36,291 nt of DNA from Sulfotelmatobacter sp049792875 (GCA_049792875.1 JBARBI010000296.1:1-36291), one strand, 5' to 3'. Numbered from the stretch's first letter, positions 8,140 to 17,550 are shown. Numbers and translations are program-made. The notes: generated from the letters alone by a model not told the origin.

Positions 8140-9261
8140 CTAAGCAAAGTCTTGAGTCAAGGGGCGGGTTGTTTCCCCCGGCTGCTCTACTTTTTCTTGC
8201 GCCGATTCCTGCGACTGTCGGTGCAGAAAAAAATCCAGGTTGCCCCGCATCACGAGGTGCGGCGGCAGCGCGACCTGAGGGGATCGACTTGCGCCCTCCA
8301 CCAAGAACTCGTGCAACATCCGAAATGCCATCTGCCCCTGGGCGCGGGGACGTTGGTAGATCGTCGCCGCCACGACTCCGGAACGAATCTGGGGCACCAG
8401 GTCGGGGAACAGATCTGTCGTGATAATGGTCAGACGCTCCAGCACTTCTGCATCACAGGCGGCTCTTAGCACCGGAATGGAAGCTTCCGTGGTTACGTAC
8501 ACCCCGGCCAGGTTTGAGCACTTTTCAAATAGCTTGCGGCACTTGCTGTACGCTTCCGTCTCTTCGTCGTGATCTTCAATGGGCTTCAAGAGTTGCAGGT
8601 TGGGATAAAACGACCGCAAGGTATTTTCAAACGCGGCGCATTTCTCGGCATGCTCGGTTATCGCCATGTCAAAAACCGTGATTGCGATCGAGCCCTGCTT
8701 CCCGCCAAGGAACCTTCCCATGAGATCAGCGGCAATCGATCCGGAGGCAAGAGTGTCGACGGCCACAATGCCTAACCGGCCGCTATTGGGAGCGTCGGTT
8801 GCCACACACACGACAGGAATCCGCGCACGGGAAGCGCGGCGTATCCAGGACCGCAAGGCCTGAGGACGACTGGGGAAGGTGATGATCCCATCCACCTTGT
8901 CACCGATGGCCGCTTCAAAGGCTTCGGCCTCGCCCTCGCCGAGACGAGGGTAGGTGCGAAACTCGATCTCGACATTCTCGAGCAGAATCGACGCAGCTTC
9001 TTCGCGAATGCCGGTCCGCACTTCATCCCAAAACGATGTGGTTCCCTTGAGCGTGTTCACCGAAATTCGCAGAGTCTTCTTGGAAGACAGGTATCTGGCG
9101 GCAAGGTTTGGCCGATACCCCAGAGTTCGCGCCATCTGCAAAACTCTGGCTTTGGTCATGGGACTTACACCAGGATTGTCATGCAACGCTCGATGCACGG
9201 AGCCGATCGAAGTGCCCAACGCCTTCGCAATGTCACGGAGGGTAGCGGGAGGTTTGCCCAT
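8140..9261 (-). CDS. LacI-family transcriptional regulator
   Basis: 373 residues from ATG 9261; a GTG at 9279 would add six. An N-terminal helix-turn-helix (TLRDIAKALGTSIGSVHRAL, about 7-26) and hinge region (GYRPNLAARYLSS) are followed by a full periplasmic-binding-protein-like sensor domain (VDGIITFPS, IPVVCVATDAP, VAVDTLASG, GVYVTTEAS, TIITTDLFPDL). It is cytoplasmic and probably represses until a sugar ligand binds. The first gene of lacI-xylB, it lies 67 bp after a one-mismatch palindrome (9329-9342), so autoregulation is likely. It is the best candidate to bind the related sites at 645, 1782 and 32896. The effector, perhaps xylose, arabinose or an oligosaccharide, cannot be read from the sequence. 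Confidence 0.9.
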   Translation of the reverse strand: MGKPPATLRDIAKALGTSIGSVHRALHDNPGVSPMTKARVLQMARTLGYRPNLAARYLSSKKTLRISVNTLKGTTSFWDEVRTGIREEAASILLENVEIEFRTYPRLGEGEAEAFEAAIGDKVDGIITFPSRPQALRSWIRRASRARIPVVCVATDAPNSGRLGIVAVDTLASGSIAADLMGRFLGGKQGSIAITVFDMAITEHAEKCAAFENTLRSFYPNLQLLKPIEDHDEETEAYSKCRKLFEKCSNLAGVYVTTEASIPVLRAACDAEVLERLTIITTDLFPDLVPQIRSGVVAATIYQRPRAQGQMAFRMLHEFLVEGASRSPQVALPPHLVMRGNLDFFLHRQSQESAQEKVEQPGETTRPLTQDFA

Positions 9262-9328
9262 TTTCTTTGCCGGTGTCACCTGTCAAACAGTCCAAATGGA
9301 CGGGGACGCCATTTAGACTGCCCAGCAC

Positions 9329-9342
9329 CGTAAACGTTAACG
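9329..9342. promoter_or_regulatory. LacI-type operator upstream of lacI-xylB
   Basis: CGTAAACGTTAACG is a 14-bp palindrome with a single mismatched pair. It lies 67 bp upstream of the lacI ATG and matches the perfect site at 32896-32909 at 13 of 14 positions. Position and similarity point to autoregulation of lacI and control of xylB. Confidence 0.75.
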
Positions 9343-9431
9343 AAACTTATCAAAATGCGCAAGGCGACCCAAAACCAATGTCCGAGATGGCTCATCTACG
9401 CGGTTCGGACGGCGCGCTGCCGCCCGCGAGA

Positions 9432-11081
9432 TCACGCCAGCGACCACTGAATTGCCGCATAGGAGCGCGCCGGCAACTCCAAGACGCTGCGCGACCCCTT
9501 GGTGGAAGGCACCGCGAAAGGCTGCGGAGCCACACGTTGCGGTGAGGCGAAGCTGTTCGAGGCTTTGAGATCGTCGCCCGTGATCATCCAAGAAGCCGCG
9601 ACTTTTGAAGGTGACTTGTCCTGCCATTGCAACTCAACCTTCTGCGATTTTGAAATATCTCGGTTGAGAATGAAGAGTGTGACTGTTCCTCCGGTTTCAT
9701 CCAAGGTGCCGGCGACGTCCACGTAAGGGACATGGTCGAAGCCCGGAACCGCGTAGCCCGCGGACTCCACCAGAAGATTCAATACGGCACCCTTCGCATA
9801 GCGCAGTGCCCAGCTATACGGGTAGTAAATGGTTTGCCGGAACACGCCATCCGGGTTGGTCATGAGGGGAGCGATCACGTTCACCAATTGCGCCAGGCAC
9901 GCGATCTTGACCCGATCGGCGTTGCGTACCAGTGAATTGATCAGTCCTCCGACGAGCAGGGCATCTTCCAGATTGTAGACCTCCTCCAGCAGCGGAGGCG
10001 CTTCTTTTCTATGTCCGTCGACCGCGTCGCCAGAGTTCGCGCGATACCAGACGTTCCACTCGTCGAAGGACAGCCACAACTTCTTCGGCGAGCGCTTGTG
10101 CCCGCGCACCATGTCGCAGACGGCCGCAGTCTCGGCAATCTGACGTTCCATGCTCAGATTCATTGCCAGGAATTTTGCCGAGTCTCCGCCGGTGTCGTTC
10201 TGATTGTTGCCAAAGTAGCGATGCAGGGAGAGCCCGTCGACATAGTCGTAGCACTGCTCCAGCACCTCGCGATCCCATTCGAGATACGTCGGCATGAGGG
10301 GACCGCTCGACCCGCAAGCAACAAGTTTCAGTGATGGATCCACGTTGCGCATCTGGCGAGCCGCATCGGCAGCTTTGAATCCGTATTCGGTAGCCGACAT
10401 ATGTCCGATTTGCCACGGCCCATCCATTTCATTTCCCAAGCACCAGTTCCGCGCCCCATAAGGCTCAGCAATGCCATGCTGCCGCCGCAGGTCACTCCAC
10501 TTCGTTCCCTTCTCCACGTTGCAATATTCCACCAGAGCCGCGGCCTGCTCGGGAGTTCCGGTGCCGAGGTTCAGTCCCAGGAGTGGAAGAGCGCCGACTG
10601 CCTTGCACCATCCCATAAATTCGTTGGTGCCGAACTGATTGGTTTCGGTTGAATTCCAGGCTTTGTCAAGCACGCGGGGACGATCCTGCTTCGGCCCGAC
10701 TCCATCGAGCCAGTGATAACCAGAAACGAAATTGCCTCCGGGATAGCGGACAATCGGAACTCCGAGCTGGCGGACTTCATCGAGCACGTCTTTGCGAAAA
10801 CCGGCCGAATCGGACAGCTTCGAACCGGGATCGTAGATGCCTCCGTAGATCGCGCGTCCCAGATGCTCGAGAAAGGATCCGAAGAGGTTGCGATCGAGCG
10901 GTGCCACCGTTCTTCGGCTGTCGATAAGAACTCGCGCTGCCGGGACGGAGTCCGGCGTCGGTTTGTTTTGTGCCAACGCGGCCAGTGGTTTCGATCCGAT
11001 CACCATGCCCGCGGAACTGGCGATGGCAGCGCCCGAGGCTTGCTTGAGAAAAGACCGCCTGGAAGACGAAAAGCGATTCAT
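9432..11081 (-). CDS. GH51 alpha-L-arabinofuranosidase, Tat-exported
   Basis: 549 residues from ATG 11081, with GGAG 7 nt upstream. The longer reading to 11198 adds a tail without coding character and hides the signal. The N-terminus is a twin-arginine signal (SRRSFLKQ then a hydrophobic stretch), so the folded enzyme should be exported by Tat. GH51 hallmarks are present: FGSFLEHLGRAIYGGIYDPG (67-86), RYPGGNFVSGYHW (112-124), GNEMDGPWQIG with acid/base Glu218, and SFDEWNVWY with nucleophile Glu341. The C-terminal beta domain is complete. It removes alpha-L-arabinofuranosyl side chains from arabinoxylan, arabinan or arabinosylated glycoproteins. It lies 117 bp after GH67 on the same strand and may share its transcript. 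Confidence 0.93.
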   Translation of the reverse strand: MNRFSSSRRSFLKQASGAAIASSAGMVIGSKPLAALAQNKPTPDSVPAARVLIDSRRTVAPLDRNLFGSFLEHLGRAIYGGIYDPGSKLSDSAGFRKDVLDEVRQLGVPIVRYPGGNFVSGYHWLDGVGPKQDRPRVLDKAWNSTETNQFGTNEFMGWCKAVGALPLLGLNLGTGTPEQAAALVEYCNVEKGTKWSDLRRQHGIAEPYGARNWCLGNEMDGPWQIGHMSATEYGFKAADAARQMRNVDPSLKLVACGSSGPLMPTYLEWDREVLEQCYDYVDGLSLHRYFGNNQNDTGGDSAKFLAMNLSMERQIAETAAVCDMVRGHKRSPKKLWLSFDEWNVWYRANSGDAVDGHRKEAPPLLEEVYNLEDALLVGGLINSLVRNADRVKIACLAQLVNVIAPLMTNPDGVFRQTIYYPYSWALRYAKGAVLNLLVESAGYAVPGFDHVPYVDVAGTLDETGGTVTLFILNRDISKSQKVELQWQDKSPSKVAASWMITGDDLKASNSFASPQRVAPQPFAVPSTKGSRSVLELPARSYAAIQWSLA

Positions 11082-11198
11082 GAGCGAGCTCCAATCGGAG
11101 ACCAATCTAACGCACATTGAATCGTTTGCAAAACACCGAGCACGGGCCATGGGGGGACAGACTGCTGCCTCGGCGGTCCGGCGGAGCGAAGCCCGCAA

Positions 11199-13346
11199 TC
11201 AGTGCCCGGCCTTGATCCCAACTCGGCCCTTGTCATCGGGAATGCCCGAGAGCCGATAAATCCAGTTGCAGATGACGTCGCGCCACACGACCGCTTCTCC
11301 AGCCTGGTACTGCAGCCGCGCCATCATGTCATGGTAACGCTCTTTGTCTATATGGCCTTCAAGCGTCTTCCATTGCGATACAAAGTCGCGGGCGCGTTCG
11401 GAGCCGTCATAGTGGGAATCGTAGACGTGTTGGATGACTGTCTTTCCCGAATGCAGCACGTAGGTATAGGGCACATGGTGGAAAAACAGGAGGAGGTTGT
11501 CAGGACAATCCGCGAGCGACTCATACAGTCTTTGAACTGCCGGCGGATATTGGCCGATGAATCCGGTACCCGTCGCCGCCGTGCGATCCATGCCGATTCC
11601 CTGATGATCGGCGCGGTGCCATTGTCCCCAGCCATTTTCTTCCGAGGATTCTGGTCCCGGATCGTAGTGATTTCCAAGAATATTTGTTAGCGTTCCCGCG
11701 CCCAGCGGGCCGGTGTAACTTTCATAAACCTGCCACGAAGCGAGTTGCATCGTGCTGACGGTTTTGACCACGAGCGGGTCGCTGCCGAAAGTGAGTCGCG
11801 TCCAGTCGTCGATAATCCGATCGGCGCTGAGGCCTGGATCCCATGCCAAACGCCCGAAGCCGTAGAGATTGGCCATCGCTAGCGGACTTCCGAGCCAGTT
11901 CGCGTCCATTCCGACATTAGCAACGCCGACGAAGCCGCCGATGGGCCGATGGAAAACACGGCCAGCAACCAGATCTTTCACGGGCGCCGCGTTGTTGTCG
12001 ACGTGCATATCGAAGTCCAACGCTTCTTTCCACATGGGGACGAGGAAGCAGAGGTGGCGCTGCTGTCCGGTGTATTCCTGCGTGATTTGCAGCTCGATGG
12101 CTTCGTTGGTGCGGCGCAGGCCGGCGAACAGCGGGGAAACCGGTTCCCGCACCTGGAAATCAATCGGCCCGTTCTTGATTTGAATGATGACGTTGTCGTC
12201 GAATGCACCATCCAAGGGATGGAAATTGTCGTAAGCGGCCTTCGCCCGGTCGTTTTTCAAGTCGCGCCAATCCAGGTGGTGGTTGTAGACGAAAGCGCGA
12301 TAGAACACCACGCCACCGTGCGGCTTGAGGGCTCGCGCGATTGCGTTGGCCGCATCGGCAGGGGTTCGCCCGTAGGTGGAAGGTCCGAGCCGGCCCTCGG
12401 AATCTGCTTTGACGACAAAGCCGCCGAAATCCGGGATGTGCCGATAGATCTCATCGACCTTCTGGCGCCACCACGCGGCAACCCTCGGATCCAGCGGATC
12501 AAACGTGTCGAGACCGCCGACGATTTTCGGACTGCTCAGATCGACGGACAGAGACAGTTGAACGCCCCAGGGACGAAACACATCCGCGATGCGGCTGATT
12601 TGCGCGATGAAACTGTCTTCTAGAATGCCAGGGGCCGCGTTCACATTGTTGATGGTGCAGCCGTTGATTCCGATGGAAGCCAGCAGACGGGCGTATTCTC
12701 CCGCCCGAGTAAGATCACTACGGACATTTCCGTCCGCGAAGAAGATGGAGGGACCGCCATATCCACGCTCGATGCGACCGTCGAGGTTATCCCACTGGTT
12801 GACCCATCGGATGGGAGCATAGGGCTGTTGCACTTCATCGATGGCGGCAAGACTCTCCCCGCGAGCGATCTTGCTCAACAACGCGAACACGGCATAAAGA
12901 ACGCCTCGGTCGGTGGCGGCGGTGATCACCAGGCATTCAGATCCGTGAATCTTTGCACTCTTCAGCCAATAACCATCGGCGGTGAGAACTTGAAGCGGGT
13001 GCAGCTCCGGGGCCAGCGCATGCAGCTGCGTCAGCGTTGCCAGAACGATGGCGTTCTCCGCAGACGGGCCCGCACCTACGAGCAACGTCCTTCCTAACAT
13101 CTGCGCAACACCACGGGAGAATTCCTGCTGCGCGCTCTCGAGCACGACCGAATCGCCAAGCCGCACGATCTTGCCTGGCAATCGCTCGTAGCCCTTGGCC
13201 GCTTGCGGACTCCATGGTGAGTGCCGTAGCCAGGCCTCGGCTCCCGTCTCAGCGTTGGCAAACGGAAGGAGCGCAGTCCCGCCGAGGAAGGCTGTCAGCG
13301 CAAGTGTGAGCGACCGCATTGCGCTAATGAACCGGGTTGATCTCAT
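11199..13346 (-). CDS. aguA: GH67 alpha-glucuronidase
   Basis: 715 residues from ATG 13346 (GGAG 13 nt upstream is weak; ATG 13319 also possible). The N-terminus is a signal peptide (LTLALTAFLGGTALLPFANA). The family core is clear: RWVNQWDNLDGRIERGYGG, GINGCTINNVNA, DFGGFVVKADSEGRLGPSTYGR, RAFVYNHHLDW, and AYDNFHPLDG followed by GPIDFQVREP. Asp373 and Glu401 are 28 residues apart, the spacing I recall for the catalytic base pair of characterised GH67 enzymes. The enzyme removes 4-O-methyl-glucuronic acid from the ends of xylo-oligosaccharides. Most GH67 proteins are intracellular or periplasmic; the signal here points to the periplasm. No perfect operator was found upstream, so its regulation is not obvious. 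Confidence 0.93.
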   Translation of the reverse strand: MRSTRFISAMRSLTLALTAFLGGTALLPFANAETGAEAWLRHSPWSPQAAKGYERLPGKIVRLGDSVVLESAQQEFSRGVAQMLGRTLLVGAGPSAENAIVLATLTQLHALAPELHPLQVLTADGYWLKSAKIHGSECLVITAATDRGVLYAVFALLSKIARGESLAAIDEVQQPYAPIRWVNQWDNLDGRIERGYGGPSIFFADGNVRSDLTRAGEYARLLASIGINGCTINNVNAAPGILEDSFIAQISRIADVFRPWGVQLSLSVDLSSPKIVGGLDTFDPLDPRVAAWWRQKVDEIYRHIPDFGGFVVKADSEGRLGPSTYGRTPADAANAIARALKPHGGVVFYRAFVYNHHLDWRDLKNDRAKAAYDNFHPLDGAFDDNVIIQIKNGPIDFQVREPVSPLFAGLRRTNEAIELQITQEYTGQQRHLCFLVPMWKEALDFDMHVDNNAAPVKDLVAGRVFHRPIGGFVGVANVGMDANWLGSPLAMANLYGFGRLAWDPGLSADRIIDDWTRLTFGSDPLVVKTVSTMQLASWQVYESYTGPLGAGTLTNILGNHYDPGPESSEENGWGQWHRADHQGIGMDRTAATGTGFIGQYPPAVQRLYESLADCPDNLLLFFHHVPYTYVLHSGKTVIQHVYDSHYDGSERARDFVSQWKTLEGHIDKERYHDMMARLQYQAGEAVVWRDVICNWIYRLSGIPDDKGRVGIKAGH

Positions 13347-13514
13347 TCGCGAGCTGGCTCCCTCGAGTATTCGAGTATAAGAGCAGATTGCCGACGCGTG
13401 TTCCAACCATGCGAGCGTCGTGTCCGGGACCGCCGCCACATAAGGGATGGCCGTCACAATCACATTGCTTTTCCCTCAGTGGAGGCCTACCATTCGCGGA
13501 ATGGAGGGCCGACC

Positions 13515-13910
13515 ATGAGTACCTCCGCGCCGATTTACTACAGTCTGCTGAAGCTGGCTGCAATCACCTGTCTTACCACCTCTGCTTTTGCCCAAGCATC
13601 CCCCAAATACGATCCAGCAACGGAAACAACGTTCCGGGGAACGGTAGAGGAGTTGAAGCTGGTAACTCCTTCCGGCGGGAAACCGATGGCGTACCTGGTG
13701 ATGAAGAGTGGCTCGGACGCAGTACAGGTTTTTCTTTGTCCCAAGAAATTTCTCGACGACATGGGCGTGGAGTTCAAGGCCGCTGACGCGCTTGAGGTCA
13801 CCGGCTCCAAGGTCAAGCAGGATGGCGCGGACCTGACTCTGGCCCGCGAAGTGGTGAAAGGCGGCGACACGCTCACGCTGCGCTTCAAAGACGGCAAACC
13901 AGCCTGGTGA
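13515..13910 (+). CDS. Small secreted protein, possibly OB-fold
   Basis: 131 residues from ATG 13515, with GGAGGG (13503-13508) 6 nt upstream. An upstream in-frame ATG at 13398 is not supported. A signal peptide (LLKLAAITCLTTSAFA) is followed by a compact beta-rich domain: TTFRGTVEELKLV, AYLVMKSGSDAVQVFLCP, KAADALEVTGSKV and DLTLAREVVKGGDTLTLR. The GTV-x-EL opening and the strand pattern resemble exported OB-fold proteins. It is divergent from GH67 across about 170 bp. The role is unknown and a connection to the pentose genes is not shown. Confidence 0.7.
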   Translation: MSTSAPIYYSLLKLAAITCLTTSAFAQASPKYDPATETTFRGTVEELKLVTPSGGKPMAYLVMKSGSDAVQVFLCPKKFLDDMGVEFKAADALEVTGSKVKQDGADLTLAREVVKGGDTLTLRFKDGKPAW

Positions 13911-14096
13911 AAGGCCGCGGTTCTTCGCGTATTTCACCTCCAGGCACCTCCACAGTGCTGCAACCCCTGTGACGACAACCGCTTCGGCTGTCCCGCGAGT
14001 GCGAAGCCGAGCGACTGCATTGCGCGTCCAACCGACCAACCGGCCCATCCTGCTTCCTGATAATCTCAAGTTAGACCCTCAGGAGAACGCACATCG

Positions 14097-15905
14097 TTGC
14101 CGCCGCTGATTAATGTTCGCAGCATTTCGAAAGCTTTTGGAGCCGATCCCCTATTTCAGAACGTCTCCTTCACCGTTTCTGAGGGAGATCGCATCGGTCT
14201 GATCGGCCCGAATGGCTCCGGCAAGTCCACACTTCTGCGAATCCTCGCGGGTACCGAGGATACGGACGACGGGGAAATCGCGGTCCGCAAACGAATCCGG
14301 CTGAGTTATGTGGAGCAGGAGTCAGAATTCCGGCCCGGGGACACAGTACGCTCCGTGGTCGAGGCGGCATTGAAAGGCTCCGCGGCGCCCGAGTCGGAAC
14401 GCGGCACCCGCTTTGCCGAAACGCTCGGACGCGCGGGCTTCGTGGACCTGGACGCGAACGCGCACGCGCTCTCCGGAGGATGGCAGAAGCGCCTGGCGAT
14501 TGTTCAAGCGCTCGTCGAGGGTCCAGACATCCTGCTGCTGGACGAACCCACCAATCATCTGGACCTGGCGGGCATTGAGTGGCTCGAAGAGGTGCTCGAG
14601 CAATCCGCTTTCGCTTGCGTAGTCATCAGCCACGACCGCTACTTTCTGGAAAACGTTGCCACTGAGATGGCGGAACTCAGCCGCGTCTATCCCGACGGCT
14701 TGCTCCGGGTAAAGGGACGCTACAGCACCTTCCTGGAGAAAAAAGAGGAATTCCTGCACGCGCAAGCGAAGCGGCAGGAAGCCCTGGAAAACCTGGTGCA
14801 TTCGGAGATCGAATGGCTGCGCCGCGGAGCCAAAGCGCGCACCAGAAAATCGAAGGCGCGCATCGACAAAGCCGGGGAGTTGATGGAGGAACTCGCGGAC
14901 CTGAACACGCGAAGCCGGAGTGGCACCACGCAAATCGATTTCTCCGCCACTGACCGCAAGACCAAGAGGCTGATCGAACTGCAGAATGTTGCCTATGAAA
15001 TCGGAGACCGACGCCTGTTCCAGGGATTGAACTTCATCATCTCGGCCGGGCTCAGAGTTGGTCTGGTCGGTCCCAACGGCAGCGGCAAGACAACTTTGTT
15101 GCGCCTGCTGCGCGGAGAAGTGGCCGCAAGTACGGGAGAAATTCGTCGGGCGGAGAAGCTGCGCATCGTGTATTTCGACCAGCGCCGCGAACTCGATCCA
15201 ACGGTGACGTTGCGCCGCGCCCTGGCGCCGGAGGGCGATTCGGTCATTTACCAGGATCGAGTGGTTCACGTGGCGTCATGGGCGGCAAAATTTCTGTTCA
15301 AGGGCGAGCAACTCAACCAGCCGGTCGAACGTCTCTCCGGTGGCGAGAGGGCCCGGGTCCTGATCGCGCAGCTGATGCTTCAGCCCGCAGACGTGCTTTT
15401 GCTGGATGAGCCGACCAATGACCTCGACATCCCGACACTTGAAATCCTGGAGGAGAGCTTGCTTGAGTTTCGCGGCTCCCTGGTGTTGGTGACGCACGAT
15501 CGCTATATGCTTGATCGAGTTTCGACCATTGTCCTTGGCCTGGACGGTCAGGGTGGGGCCGAGCGTTTCGCGGACTACTCGCAATGGGAGACCTGGCAGG
15601 CAGAGCGTGTCGAAGCCGCGCAGACCGGCGTGCGGGTCACGGCGCGTGCGGCGAGCGCGGAATCGGCGGCGCCGTCGAAAAGGAAACTCTCCTACCTGGA
15701 AGCTCGCGAATATTCTGGCATCGAGGACCGTGTCGCCACCGCCGAACGGACCCTGGAAGAAAAGCGCGCCGCGGCCGAAGACCCGGCCATTGCCAGCGAC
15801 AGCACGCGTCTGGTGACTGCGCACGCGGAACTGGAGATGGCCCAGAGCGAAGTGGATGAACTGTACGCACGTTGGGCAGAGCTTGAGAAGAAGCAGCAAG
15901 CCTGA
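14097..15905 (+). CDS. uup: ABC-F family ATPase, Uup type
   Basis: 602 residues. The reading starts at TTG 14097, with AGGAGA (14081-14086) 10 nt upstream; the first residues (PPLINVRSISKAFG) align with the family start. Two ATPase domains are complete: Walker A GPNGSGKST (37-45) and GPNGSGKTT, signature LSGGWQKRLA and LSGGERARVL, Walker B LLLDEPTNHLD and LLLDEPTNDLD. The linker between them is basic and helical. A C-terminal coiled-coil (about 530-600, rich in Glu and Arg) is the Uup hallmark. There are no membrane segments. ABC-F proteins act on the ribosome in the cytoplasm; Uup is linked to ribosome or DNA-structure maintenance. An antibiotic-resistance ABC-F is less likely because the coiled-coil tail fits Uup. 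Confidence 0.9.
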   Translation: MPPLINVRSISKAFGADPLFQNVSFTVSEGDRIGLIGPNGSGKSTLLRILAGTEDTDDGEIAVRKRIRLSYVEQESEFRPGDTVRSVVEAALKGSAAPESERGTRFAETLGRAGFVDLDANAHALSGGWQKRLAIVQALVEGPDILLLDEPTNHLDLAGIEWLEEVLEQSAFACVVISHDRYFLENVATEMAELSRVYPDGLLRVKGRYSTFLEKKEEFLHAQAKRQEALENLVHSEIEWLRRGAKARTRKSKARIDKAGELMEELADLNTRSRSGTTQIDFSATDRKTKRLIELQNVAYEIGDRRLFQGLNFIISAGLRVGLVGPNGSGKTTLLRLLRGEVAASTGEIRRAEKLRIVYFDQRRELDPTVTLRRALAPEGDSVIYQDRVVHVASWAAKFLFKGEQLNQPVERLSGGERARVLIAQLMLQPADVLLLDEPTNDLDIPTLEILEESLLEFRGSLVLVTHDRYMLDRVSTIVLGLDGQGGAERFADYSQWETWQAERVEAAQTGVRVTARAASAESAAPSKRKLSYLEAREYSGIEDRVATAERTLEEKRAAAEDPAIASDSTRLVTAHAELEMAQSEVDELYARWAELEKKQQA

Positions 15906-15916
15906 TTTGAATCCGG

Positions 15917-16525
15917 TCAAGACGCCAGACAGAAGGCGAGGATCGTAGTTCCGCGAGCACCCGTGGTTTTCTCAAGTTCCTCAACCAGGCGCGATTCCAA
16001 GTCGTCCTGGTCCGGCTTCATCTCGCAGGCAGAAATCTCCTTGTCAGACGCGCCCTGAAAACAGAGTTCGCATACGCCCAGGCCGTCCTCGGAGCGTACC
16101 GGAGGACCAAACACGCGGCAGGTCATGGGGCGCGACTCATACAGTTCGCAGTTCCCTGTTTCCGGATCGAGCACCGGGCAAGGTTCATCGTTGGCAAATT
16201 CGGCGAACCGCTGCTCAGCGTCTTCCCCTTCGTCCAGCACTCCGCTGACGGGATCCCCCGGAAATTCTGACGACAGACGGGCAACGGCGTCGCGCGCCCG
16301 TTGGCGCACTGCTGCGGCGCGCTCCGGGGCACGTTTTTCAAGGTCGGCAAGCCCGCGCCGCAACCGGAAGGCGTCGAGTTGATTGATGGTAAATGCGCCG
16401 ACGCAGCACTGCGTACATCCCGGGCGGCACACCAGCCACTTTCCGCTACGACGGGTTACGTCGGCCAAGGCGGCGTCCACGATCTGGATCAACTTTTGGT
16501 CGCCGGATACCAGGTGGCTGGCCAT
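15917..16525 (-). CDS. YkgJ-family cysteine cluster protein
   Basis: 202 residues from ATG 16525; a GTG at 16543 would add six. The YkgJ-type metal or Fe-S site is visible as CRPGCTQCC (Cys33, 37, 40, 41), with later cysteines at 116, 126 and 136 in EPCPVLDPETGNCELYESRP-MTC, followed by RVFGPP. A helical, Arg/Glu-rich segment separates the halves. The family was once called Fe-S or Zn oxidoreductase, but its reaction is not known. It is convergent with the Uup gene, only 11 bp apart, and shows no functional tie to the sugar genes. Confidence 0.8.
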   Translation of the reverse strand: MASHLVSGDQKLIQIVDAALADVTRRSGKWLVCRPGCTQCCVGAFTINQLDAFRLRRGLADLEKRAPERAAAVRQRARDAVARLSSEFPGDPVSGVLDEGEDAEQRFAEFANDEPCPVLDPETGNCELYESRPMTCRVFGPPVRSEDGLGVCELCFQGASDKEISACEMKPDQDDLESRLVEELEKTTGARGTTILAFCLAS

Positions 16526-16827
16526 GTTTTCAGGATAGCGCACCTGCGGTGAACTCCGCCTGTCTACGGGCGAGATTCTTCAGTTCGCCTGAAAAATCGC
16601 TCCGTTCAGGGATAACGTCCGTGACCATGACTTACGATGGCCAATGCCTACATGCCCAGCAGGGTTGCTGGCGTGGCCGCACTAATCTTTACAATGGATT
16701 TTTTGCGTTGGACTCTCCAGCCCGACCTGCTTCAAAGTAGTTTCGCACCTTCTGCAACGTCGCAGAGGGCATCCAAGCTTTAGCGGTTTGGTTACCTCCC
16801 CACGAATGGGTTTCCTTTTGTCGACCT

Positions 16828-16883
16828 CGCCGTCTAAATGAAGGCCCGCACCCGCGACCGAAAAAGGTCGGGGCGGGACGGCG
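16828..16883. repeat. Nested palindrome upstream of short lacI-like gene
   Basis: The intergenic stretch 16526-16917 has no gene that I can support. Its right part holds outer arms CGCCGTC (16828-16834) and GACGGCG (16877-16883), and an inner hairpin CGACC-GAAAAA-GGTCG (16855-16870) flanked by CCCG/CGGG pairs. It ends 34 bp before the ATG at 16918, so it could fold in the 5' leader or act as a binding site. The rest of the stretch shows nothing distinct. Confidence 0.45.
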
Positions 16884-16917
16884 AATCCTGAACAAAACAG
16901 CAGAGGGAGATTTTGTC

Positions 16918-17550
16918 ATGAAGACCGTTGTTAGCCTGCGCACGGTGGCCGAACGAGTGGGACTCGCTCCCTGTTCGATTTCTGCCGTACTCAACAATAC
17001 GCCAGCGTCCCGTGCGATCCCGCAGAGGACAAAAGATCGGATATTTCGCGCAGCCGCGGAACTGAATTACCGCCCCAACTTGTGGGCTCGGTCGCTGCGG
17101 ACCCAGCGAACGCGTCTGGTTGCTGTTATCACCCCGGATATCGGGCAGGCCGCGGTGGCGCGGGTTGTGGCCGGCGTGCAACACGAGTTGCAGCGCAGAG
17201 GCTACCTGCTCGCTCTGGGAACTTTTGATTGCCATTCGGACTGGCACAATATTTCCGTCCAACTGAGCCAGCGTGGAATTGAGGGTGTCATCGCAATCGA
17301 TGCCGCGCTGCCCAGTGAACTGGAATTGCCAGTCGCTTCCGTGGACCTTCAATACCTGACTCTTCACGAACCACTGGAGGAGTGTGCGCGGACATGGCTG
17401 TCAGAATTGGGCAAGTCCAAAGTGGAAGCACTCCTGCGTCAGATTGAGAAGGGAACGGTTCGTCGCAGGATGGAGATCACTCCCAACCTTCCGAATGCAT
17501 ACGTGGCCGCACGCCTGGGAGTGGATGCGGACGCTCGCGAACGCGCGTAA
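16918..17550 (+). CDS. Shortened LacI-like DNA-binding regulator
   Basis: 210 residues from ATG 16918, with GAGGGAGA just upstream. The N-terminus is a canonical LacI helix-turn-helix and hinge (SLRTVAERVGLAPCSISAVL, then AAAELNYRPNLWARSL). The start of the sensor domain follows (LVAVITPDIGQAAVARVVAGVQHELQRRGYLLALG, then RGIEGVIAIDAALP). From about residue 140 it jumps to a segment like the extreme C-terminus of LacI proteins (SKVEALLRQIEKGTVRRRMEITPNL). About 130 residues of the usual ligand-binding lobe are missing, without a visible frameshift. It may be a natural minimal regulator that does not bind sugar normally, or an old in-frame deletion. It is convergent with treT. The target is unknown. 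Confidence 0.8.
   Translation: MKTVVSLRTVAERVGLAPCSISAVLNNTPASRAIPQRTKDRIFRAAAELNYRPNLWARSLRTQRTRLVAVITPDIGQAAVARVVAGVQHELQRRGYLLALGTFDCHSDWHNISVQLSQRGIEGVIAIDAALPSELELPVASVDLQYLTLHEPLEECARTWLSELGKSKVEALLRQIEKGTVRRRMEITPNLPNAYVAARLGVDADARERA

Noticed and set aside
13324..13563. Minus-strand 79-residue frame with CDGHPLCGGGPGHDARMVG
   Set aside because: It spans the divergent promoter region and overlaps the supported starts of GH67 and the gene at 13515; no family recognised.
16526..16917. Possible small genes in the 392-bp gap
   Set aside because: Short frames here lack ribosome binding sites, domain character and consistent codon use.
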